13,589 bases of DNA from an uncultured Porphyromonadaceae bacterium (GTDB taxonomy: Bacteria > Bacteroidota > Bacteroidia > Bacteroidales > Muribaculaceae). The notes under the pieces are model-generated. The model saw nothing but the letters and a program-made list of their open reading frames with translations, was not told where the DNA came from and did not search any database. The stretch is taken from NCBI GenBank assembly GCA_947174225.1, contig CAMWIF010000021.1:1-13589 (forward strand), written 5' to 3'. The translations under genes were made by a program, and so were the position numbers. This document shows positions 6,591 through 11,535 of the stretch, piece after piece (the first letter of the stretch is position 1; each line of letters opens with the position of its first letter).

Positions 6591-6923
6591 ATGTACATAT
6601 TTCTCAGCATCCTTATTGTGATCGCATGTCTGTTCCTCATCGGAGCAGTGCTTATCCAGAAATCAAAAGGTGGCGGTCTCGCCTCTGACTATTCACAGGG
6701 CAACCAGTATCTCGGTTATAGAAAAACTACTGATTTCATCGAGAAAGCCACTTGGAGTCTCGCTATTTTCATCTGCGTTGTGAGCATCCTTGCCTCATTC
6801 GCCATCAAGACTCCCATCAACGTTTCCAATATGGCTCCCGCGCCTGCAGCCACAAGTGCTCCCGCGCCTGCTCCATCATCAGCTCCCGCGCCTGCCCCTG
6901 CACAGGTTCCTGGCGGCAACTAA
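6591..6923 (+). CDS. secG: Preprotein translocase subunit SecG
   Basis: Small accessory subunit of the SecYEG channel in the inner membrane, supporting SecA-driven export. Two hydrophobic segments are visible: residues 2-22 (YIFLSILIVIACLFLIGAVLI) and about 53-72. Between them lies the family block QKSKGGGLASDY, conserved in the cytosolic loop. Residues 82-110 form an alanine/proline tail with an 8-residue repeat (APAPAATS, APAPAPSS, APAPAPAQ), encoded by a 24-bp DNA repeat. This tail falls after the last membrane helix and is not part of the conserved fold. The 110-residue length is ordinary for Bacteroidetes. The ATG at 6591 follows an A-rich leader 18 nt after the preceding gene. It may be read from the cluster promoter and also from the internal site at 6485-6516. 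Confidence 0.93.
   Translation: MYIFLSILIVIACLFLIGAVLIQKSKGGGLASDYSQGNQYLGYRKTTDFIEKATWSLAIFICVVSILASFAIKTPINVSNMAPAPAATSAPAPAPSSAPAPAPAQVPGGN
6834..6905 (+). repeat. 24-bp tandem repeat in the secG tail
   Basis: GCTCCCGCGCCTGC is present exactly at 6834-6847, 6858-6871 and 6882-6895, each 24 nt apart. The intervening 10 bases vary. Because 24 is a multiple of three, copy-number change would lengthen or shorten the protein tail by 8 residues without a frameshift. Confidence 0.85.
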
Positions 6924-6943
6924 TTACCTCAATAAGAAATTAA

Positions 6944-6992
6944 AGAGGGTGTGTCACAATCGCAGTAAGCTGCTTATGTGACACACCCCTCT
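6944..6992. terminator. Bidirectional terminator between secG and nadK
   Basis: GTGTGTCACA at 6949-6958 pairs perfectly with TGTGACACAC at 6977-6986. AGAGG at 6944-6948 extends the stem against CCTCT, with one bulged C. The 18-nt loop holds a smaller palindrome (TAAGC/GCTTA). CTCTTCTT follows on the plus strand and CTCTTTAATTTCTT on the minus strand. It lies between convergent genes, so it could serve both. Confidence 0.8.
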
Positions 6993-7030
6993 TCTTATAT
7001 CCTTAATATCCTCTTATATCCTTAATATCC
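6993..7030 (+). repeat. Perfect 19-bp tandem duplication
   Basis: TCTTATATCCTTAATATCC occupies 6993-7011 and again 7012-7030 with no mismatch. It lies directly after the secG/nadK hairpin and before the telomere-like repeats. Confidence 0.9.
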
Positions 7031-7045
7031 TCCTAACCCCCTTTG

Positions 7046-7070
7046 CCTAAACCTTAATCCCTAAACCTTA
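7046..7070 (+). repeat. Telomere-like CCTAAACCTTAA repeats, second site
   Basis: CCTAAACCTTA is exact at 7046-7056 and 7060-7070, 14 nt apart, the same spacing as the two closest copies at 3285 and 3299. The C-rich strand is again the plus strand. The block lies about 10 nt beyond the nadK stop codon. Confidence 0.85.
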
Positions 7071-7080
7071 AACAAACCAC

Positions 7081-7944
7081 CTAAATATTCCAATTCAGTT
7101 TATCCCGAAGTATAGTGGCAAAATTAGAATCCTTGCGGCGAACAAGCAAAGTAGAGAAATCGGCTCGCCTTATCCATATCTTCTCACCTGCCGGCAAAGG
7201 ATAGCTCTCACCGTCGAGACTCAGGCGGAACTCATCCGTGCGGCTCTCAATCGTAAGCTCAATCTCCGAATCGCCACCAACTACAAGCGGACGCACCGTG
7301 AGTGTATGCGGAGCTACAGCCACCAAAGATATGCAGTCGATGGTCGGCTCTAAAATAGGTCCTCCGGCAGAGAGGTTATAAGCTGTGCTACCCGTAGGAG
7401 TCGAAACCACAAAGCCGTCGGCACGGTAGTCTGCTAAGAAATGCCCGTCTACACGTGCACGTACCGTAATCATGGAGGCGCACTCCTCTTTCAGGAGCGA
7501 CACATCGTTGAGGGCAAAGGGCCAAGCATTATCCGGAAGATCACGGCTCTGCACTTCAAGAAGCATACGGCGCTCCACTATCACATCTCCACGGCATATA
7601 GCCTCAAGCATCTCACACGCCTCTCCTATGCCGCAGCTGGCAAGGAATCCCAAATGACCCGTGTTAATTCCTAATATCGGTATCTCACGCCTGCCTACCC
7701 AACGTGCAGCCCGCAGAAATGTGCCGTCTCCACCTATGCTTATCACTAAGGCTGTGTCTTCCGCCACCCAGTTCGTACACGTCGCGCCCTGCATATCCAC
7801 GTGGCGACTCCTAAGATAGTTGTAAAGCTTCGGATGCACTGTCACCTCGAAACCTATCTTGTGCATAAAATAAAAAAGCCCGGCAAGTTCTTCGAGATAA
7901 GAGTCTTGCCTACGGCTTCCATATATGGCTATACGATTGTTCAT
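7081..7944 (-). CDS. nadK: NAD kinase
   Basis: Phosphorylates NAD to NADP in the cytosol, the only known route to NADP in most bacteria. Diagnostic motifs in order are GGDGTFLRAAR (residues 71-81, phosphate-donor loop), NTGHLGFLA (94-102), ALND (144-147, with N146 and D147 expected at the NAD site), DGFVVSTPTGSTAYNLSAGGP (176-196), HTLTVRPLV and LDGE. The 287-residue length is typical. The ATG at 7944 gives the expected N-terminus (RIAIYGSRR strand). It is the second gene of a minus-strand pair, 12 nt after the CBS gene, and is probably co-transcribed with it. A hairpin at 6944-6992 likely ends the transcript. A TGATTG-like weak context and no Shine-Dalgarno are normal for this phylum. Confidence 0.96.
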   Translation of the reverse strand: MNNRIAIYGSRRQDSYLEELAGLFYFMHKIGFEVTVHPKLYNYLRSRHVDMQGATCTNWVAEDTALVISIGGDGTFLRAARWVGRREIPILGINTGHLGFLASCGIGEACEMLEAICRGDVIVERRMLLEVQSRDLPDNAWPFALNDVSLLKEECASMITVRARVDGHFLADYRADGFVVSTPTGSTAYNLSAGGPILEPTIDCISLVAVAPHTLTVRPLVVGGDSEIELTIESRTDEFRLSLDGESYPLPAGEKIWIRRADFSTLLVRRKDSNFATILRDKLNWNI

Positions 7945-7956
7945 ATTCCTTTTCTC

Positions 7957-8466
7957 TCACACGTTTAGCAATGTCTGCAACGCAAGGAGCCTTTCCGCCG
8001 CTATCGAAGCGTCACATCTTCCCGATTCCGAGCCGTGAGCCTCCACCACTCGGTAATCGTAGCGTTCAAGACTACGCACTGTAGAAGTCGGATCCGTGTT
8101 GCGTACCCTTAGCGTCACTCTGAGACGCCCCTCCTCATCAGGCACACTCAGAAGATCCACCAAATGGGCGTCGCTGTCTTCCACAGCGTGCGCAAGCATA
8201 CTTGCACTGTATTCCTCCGGCCTACATTCCACTGTGATAACACTGCAGTCATCGCGTGCGGCTATCATCCTTCCAAGACCTTCGAGAAGCGAGGTCTGGT
8301 CAATGACGCCAAGCGAGACACCGTCCTCGCTGACCCCTACCTCGTGGCGAGGGGTGTCGAGCAGACGGGGGAGCACCTCTATAAGAGGCATATCAGCATC
8401 GATGCTGCGCACCGGCTGGCTCTCTGCCACTGTCTTTCCCGGGGATAATATCTCTCTTGCTGTCAT
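7957..8466 (-). CDS. CBS-domain protein, probable regulatory or sensor role
   Basis: A 169-residue cytosolic protein. Residues 1-70 look like a CBS motif region (MTAREILSPGKTVAESQPVRSI, then VGVSEDGVSLGVIDQTSLLEGLGRMI). The second part (about 72-145) has alternating strands and helices like an ACT-type domain (ITVECRPEEYSASMLAHAVEDS, LRVTLRVRN, LERYDYRVVEA). Such domains often bind adenine nucleotides or other small ligands. I recall a CBS gene beside nadK in many Bacteroidales, which makes a link to nucleotide status plausible but unproven. I chose ATG 8466 because the family begins just before the REILSP block. An upstream in-frame ATG at 8520 would add 18 residues that look unconserved and contain a DNA palindrome. 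Confidence 0.85.
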   Translation of the reverse strand: MTAREILSPGKTVAESQPVRSIDADMPLIEVLPRLLDTPRHEVGVSEDGVSLGVIDQTSLLEGLGRMIAARDDCSVITVECRPEEYSASMLAHAVEDSDAHLVDLLSVPDEEGRLRVTLRVRNTDPTSTVRSLERYDYRVVEAHGSESGRCDASIAAERLLALQTLLNV

Positions 8467-8489
8467 ATATTGTCCTTTCTTTTCATAAG

Positions 8490-8504
8490 GGAGGTTGAAC
8501 CTCC
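8490..8504. promoter_or_regulatory. Perfect 15-bp palindrome upstream of the CBS gene
   Basis: GGAGGTT and AACCTCC flank a single base at 8497. It sits 24 bp upstream of the preferred CBS start, between the two candidate start codons. It could be an operator or an RNA element in the 5' leader. Nothing in the sequence identifies a binding protein. Confidence 0.4.
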
Positions 8505-8591
8505 GGTTAATGTCAGGCATTATGATTTGCCGTTAATGCATTTGTCAATAATACCTAACTATTTAAAAAACGTCTTAATTTAGTATTTTTC

Positions 8592-8623
8592 TTTGTGCTG
8601 AGCGCGTTTTTTTTATACTTTTG
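8592..8623 (+). promoter_or_regulatory. Strong Bacteroidetes-type promoter for pdxJ and the exb cluster
   Basis: TTTG at 8592-8595, a 20-nt spacer and TACTTTTG at 8616-8623 match the TTTG/TAnnTTTG consensus exactly. Transcription should start near 8629, giving pdxJ a leader of about 110 nt. This is the best promoter match in the window. Confidence 0.75.
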
Positions 8624-8629
8624 CAAATT

Positions 8630-8646
8630 CAAAATTACAAATTTTG
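8630..8646 (+). other. Inverted repeat at the start of the pdxJ leader
   Basis: CAAAATT at 8630-8636 and AATTTTG at 8640-8646 are perfect inverted arms around ACA. It falls at the predicted 5' end of the message, so it could be a stabilising 5' hairpin or an operator. The arms are AT-rich and the stem would be weak. Confidence 0.35.
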
Positions 8647-8739
8647 TGCCGAATTTCATCATTGGGCATTAAATTTTTAATTTTTATGTTTCTCCTCCTT
8701 GTGGCATAAGCCGCATATATTGAATTGAACGTATTGAAT

Positions 8740-9474
8740 ATGACCCGATTAAGTGTTAACATCAATAAAGTGGCAACTCTTCGCAACGCCCGCGGAGAGA
8801 ATGTGCCCAACGTCGTCAAGTTTGCCAAAGACTGCGAAAACCTCGGTGCCCAGGGCATTACCGTGCATCCCCGACCCGACCAGCGACATATAACCCGCCA
8901 AGACGTGTTTGATCTGAGTCCGGTGGTGACAACCGAGTTTAACATCGAAGGATACCCCTCTGAGGAATTTATGGACCTTGTGTGTGACGTACGCCCCGCG
9001 CAGGTCACCCTCGTGCCTGACGCACCGTCACAGGTGACGTCAAATTCCGGCTGGGACGTAATCGCCAATGCCGACTTCCTCCGCGACATCTGCAGCCGTC
9101 TGGCAAAAGCCGGCATACGCAGCTCTATATTTGTGGATGCCGACCCCGCACAGGTGAGAATGGCTGCCGAAGTGGGTGCCGACCGGGTTGAGCTTTACAC
9201 CAAGCCGTATGCCGACGGCTACCACACCGACCGCGAGGAAGCTGTAAAGCCCTTCGTGAAGGCTTCGGAAGAGGCTATGCGTCTCGGTATCGGTCTCAAC
9301 GCTGGTCACGACCTCAACCTTGACAATCTTGAGTTCTTCCACCGCTCGCTCCCACTGCTCAATGAGGTAAGCATCGGGCACGCCCTCATCTCCGATGCCC
9401 TTTATCTGGGTATAGGTGAAACGATACGTCGTTACCTCGCTTGCCTCAGTAACAATATTGACAATGATGCCTGA
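8740..9474 (+). CDS. pdxJ: Pyridoxine 5'-phosphate synthase
   Basis: Condenses 1-deoxy-D-xylulose 5-phosphate with 3-amino-1-hydroxyacetone 1-phosphate to form pyridoxine 5'-phosphate, the last ring-closing step of the DXP-dependent vitamin B6 route, in the cytosol. The TIM-barrel landmarks are all present: LSVNINKVATLRNARG at the N-terminus, ITVHPRPDQRHI with H43, EFNIEGYPS with E70, VELYTKPYADG with E151, LNAGHDLNLDN with H190 and the phosphate-binding end SIGHALISDALYLG. The length is 244 residues, normal for the family. ATG 8740 gives the family N-terminus MTRLSVN; a TTG 15 nt upstream is unlikely. It is followed 70 nt later by exbB and may share its transcript, since no terminator is visible between them. 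Confidence 0.96.
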   Translation: MTRLSVNINKVATLRNARGENVPNVVKFAKDCENLGAQGITVHPRPDQRHITRQDVFDLSPVVTTEFNIEGYPSEEFMDLVCDVRPAQVTLVPDAPSQVTSNSGWDVIANADFLRDICSRLAKAGIRSSIFVDADPAQVRMAAEVGADRVELYTKPYADGYHTDREEAVKPFVKASEEAMRLGIGLNAGHDLNLDNLEFFHRSLPLLNEVSIGHALISDALYLGIGETIRRYLACLSNNIDNDA

Positions 9475-9544
9475 GATACAGCCCCACTGCCGATAACGCC
9501 AAGTCAAATTCTTATTTCAAAACCATAATATTTCAAATCCTGCA

Positions 9545-10168
9545 ATGGATAAGCTTTCATTCTGGTCGCTCATCATCGACGGCGGCTATATCATGATTCC
9601 TCTCGCTGTGCTCCTCCTCGTGAGCATCTATATCTTCATCGAGCGTTGCATCGCACTTCACCGTGCGGCAAAAAACGACGATACCTTCATGAAGCGTATA
9701 CGCGACTACATCATGGAGGGGGACATCGAAAATGCCGTCAACCTCTGCAAACGCACTGACACTCCTTATGCCCGTCTTATCCTTAAGGGTGTCAACCGTA
9801 TCGGCAGACCTATGAACGACGTGCTCGTGGCTATCGAGAACACCGGCAATATCGAAGTGGCTAATCTCGGCAAAGGCTTCTCATGGCTCTCCACCACCGC
9901 TGCCGGCGCACCGATGCTCGGCTTCCTTGGCACTGTTGTCGGTATGATCGAGGCGTTCTTCGCTCTCGCAAACGCCGGCACCTCTGCCAACATCACCGTC
10001 CTCTCGTCGGGGATCTATCAGGCTCTCGTCACCACCGTGGCTGGTCTTGTAGTCGGCATCGCTGCACTTTTCGCCTACAACTTTCTTGTGTCGCGCGTCA
10101 ACAGAATCATGAATTCCCTTGAAGCCAAGACTATGGAGTTTATGGATCTCCTCAACGAACCCGCCTGA
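9545..10168 (+). CDS. exbB: ExbB/TolQ/MotA-family proton channel protein
   Basis: Inner-membrane scaffold of the proton-driven ExbB-ExbD motor that energises TonB (or Tol) proteins. Three membrane segments are visible at about residues 14-35, 110-136 and 150-182, separated by the large cytosolic loop typical of the family. The block TTAAGAPMLGFLGTVVGMIEAF is the conserved second helix, and SGIYQALVTTVAGLVVGI the third, with the polar T residues that line the channel. The 207-residue length is normal. ATG 9545 is the only sensible start. The next gene starts 34 nt after the stop. Gene order exbB-exbD-tonB supports a TonB system, but TolQ cannot be separated from ExbB by sequence alone in this phylum. 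Confidence 0.93.
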   Translation: MDKLSFWSLIIDGGYIMIPLAVLLLVSIYIFIERCIALHRAAKNDDTFMKRIRDYIMEGDIENAVNLCKRTDTPYARLILKGVNRIGRPMNDVLVAIENTGNIEVANLGKGFSWLSTTAAGAPMLGFLGTVVGMIEAFFALANAGTSANITVLSSGIYQALVTTVAGLVVGIAALFAYNFLVSRVNRIMNSLEAKTMEFMDLLNEPA

Positions 10169-10202
10169 CACATATCACTCCTTCATCATAACACCGACAA
10201 TC

Positions 10203-10637
10203 GTGGCTCTTAAAAAGAATTTCCAGACTCTCGACACCTTCTCCATGTCGTCGATGACAGATGTGATTTTCCTTCTGCTCATCTTCTTTATGGTGACCTC
10301 TACTCTGATTTTTCCCGCCGCCATCGACGTGAATCTGCCACAAAGCAGCGAACAGACGTCGTTGAAACCCATCACCGAGGTATATATAGATGCCCAGTCG
10401 CAGCTTTACCTTGTGGCTGACCGTAACGATTCTATTGAGGAGAACTCGCAGGCACGACCCGTGACACGCGATGAACTCCTCGCCAACCTGATGCTTATCC
10501 AGCAGCAAGATTCCCTAAGGGCTGTGGCACTCTATGCCGACAGCACCGTGGCTTACGCCCGTGTCATCGACGTGCTCGACCTTGCTGCCCGAAATAATCT
10601 CAAGCTTGTCCTCGCCACCCGCAGTTCACAGAAATGA
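10203..10637 (+). CDS. exbD: ExbD/TolR-family biopolymer transport protein
   Basis: Proton-motor partner of ExbB, with one N-terminal membrane helix and a periplasmic domain. The helix block FSMSSMTDVIFLLLIFFMVTSTL (about residues 13-35) contains D20, the single membrane Asp expected to carry protons. The periplasmic part (about 40-144) ends in the typical YARVIDVLDLAARNNLKLVLAT. I chose GTG 10203 as start because it yields VALKKNFQTLDTFSM, matching the usual N-terminus and a 144-residue length. The nearest in-frame ATG, at 10119, would overlap exbB by 50 bases and add a poor N-terminal extension. The tonB-like gene starts 15 nt after the stop, so the three are almost certainly one operon. 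Confidence 0.93.
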   Translation: MALKKNFQTLDTFSMSSMTDVIFLLLIFFMVTSTLIFPAAIDVNLPQSSEQTSLKPITEVYIDAQSQLYLVADRNDSIEENSQARPVTRDELLANLMLIQQQDSLRAVALYADSTVAYARVIDVLDLAARNNLKLVLATRSSQK

Positions 10638-10652
10638 TAAAAGAACTCATAA

Positions 10653-11405
10653 ATGAAAAGAGAAGATAAAGACCGCGCCATAGCTGCGGGGCTTACATTC
10701 TTCGTGGCGTTAATTCTGCTACTGGTGTTGTTCTTCGGAGGAATTTCCTACGATCGACAGCTCCTCGCCGAATCCTCCACCCCGGAATTGCTCCCCGTGG
10801 AGGAAGAGTTGTTTATTGAGCCTGAGCTGGTAGACCTCGGTGAGGAAGCCTCCGTAAACCAAAATACCAAACCTGCTCCCACTCTGAAAGGCGAACCGGA
10901 ACCCGCTCCTGAAGACCATGTGGAGATTGTGGAGCCTGGAGAGAAACCCGAACCGGTGGTGAAGCCCGTAGTGAAGGAGGTGACGCAGAAAAAGGAGAGC
11001 ACGGTACAGAAAAAGAAAGAGGAGCCGTCGCTCACCGATAAGGAACGCCAGAAAGCTACAAGCTCCGTTGCAAATAAATTCGCTCCCAAGAACGGCCAGC
11101 CTGAGGGTTCTGACAAGGGCACCTCCGGAGCCGGTGGCGACGGAGTGGGCGTGAGTGGCAACGCCAACGGGCGCACCTTCATAAGCTGTCCGAAACCCGA
11201 TGTGGCTCTCCGCCAAAAGACAGTTGTGAAGGTAAACGTGGTCATTGATGCCGAGGGCAAGGTCATAGAGGCATCTGCCACAGGGAGTGCGGATGCCTCG
11301 ATCCGACGTAAATGTGAAGCCGCTGCAAAGCAGGCTCGCTGGTCGGCAAAGAAAGGTGCCACCTCTACCCGAGGCTCCATCACCTTCATCATAACCCCTC
11401 GATAA
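10653..11405 (+). CDS. TonB-like energy transducer (possibly TolA-like)
   Basis: Periplasm-spanning partner of the ExbB-ExbD motor, expected to pass energy to outer-membrane receptors or to a Tol-Pal-like system. It has a very short cytosolic N-terminus, one membrane helix (about residues 9-31), a long E/P/K-rich spacer (about 40-135) of the kind that crosses the periplasm, a glycine-rich hinge (154-173) and a C-terminal domain (174-250) with strands and a helix (VVKVNVVIDAEGKVIEASATG, SIRRKCEAAAKQARW, GSITFIITPR). The only two cysteines, C179 and C221, both lie in the C-terminal domain and could pair in the periplasm. The domain is diverged from enterobacterial TonB: it starts CPKP where I recall LPKP or LPRP. 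It is the last gene of the exb cluster, so the role is well supported by context even if the TonB/TolA distinction is not. Confidence 0.85.
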   Translation: MKREDKDRAIAAGLTFFVALILLLVLFFGGISYDRQLLAESSTPELLPVEEELFIEPELVDLGEEASVNQNTKPAPTLKGEPEPAPEDHVEIVEPGEKPEPVVKPVVKEVTQKKESTVQKKKEEPSLTDKERQKATSSVANKFAPKNGQPEGSDKGTSGAGGDGVGVSGNANGRTFISCPKPDVALRQKTVVKVNVVIDAEGKVIEASATGSADASIRRKCEAAAKQARWSAKKGATSTRGSITFIITPR

Positions 11406-11535
11406 CCCCCAAAGTGCATTCCCCGGAAATGATACCCTCAAGAAATGTCAAGGAATGACAGCCTCAAAGAATATCATAATCTCAAGGAATGTCATAAACC
11501 CTAAATATAAATTATAAACCCTAAACCCATACGGG
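11406..11535 (+). repeat. Spacer with degenerate 17-18 bp repeats and CCCTAAA repeats
   Basis: No gene, terminator T-tract or TAnnTTTG box is visible here. The first part holds copies of a loose unit CTCAAGGAATGTCATAA at 11437-11450, 11448-11460 (shortened), 11463-11480 and 11481-11497. The second part holds ATAAACCCTAAA exactly at 11494-11505 and 11514-11525, 20 nt apart, the second running into CCC. The latter resembles the telomere-like motif found at 3266 and 7046. Confidence 0.7.

Noticed and set aside
8725..8739. TTG at 8725 as the pdxJ start
   Set aside because: The family begins at MTRLSVN, which is ATG 8740; the five extra residues are unlikely.
9475..9544. Separate promoter for exbB in the 70-nt gap after pdxJ
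   Set aside because: No TAnnTTTG with an upstream TTTG at the right distance was found; readthrough from pdxJ is simpler.
10119..10202. ATG at 10119 as the exbD start
   Set aside because: It would overlap exbB by 50 bases and add 28 residues unlike any ExbD N-terminus; GTG 10203 fits family length and sequence.
10719..11441. Long minus-strand frames opposite the tonB-like gene
   Set aside because: Both are low-complexity shadows of the E/P/K-rich spacer; the plus strand has a membrane helix, TonB-like C-terminus and operon context.
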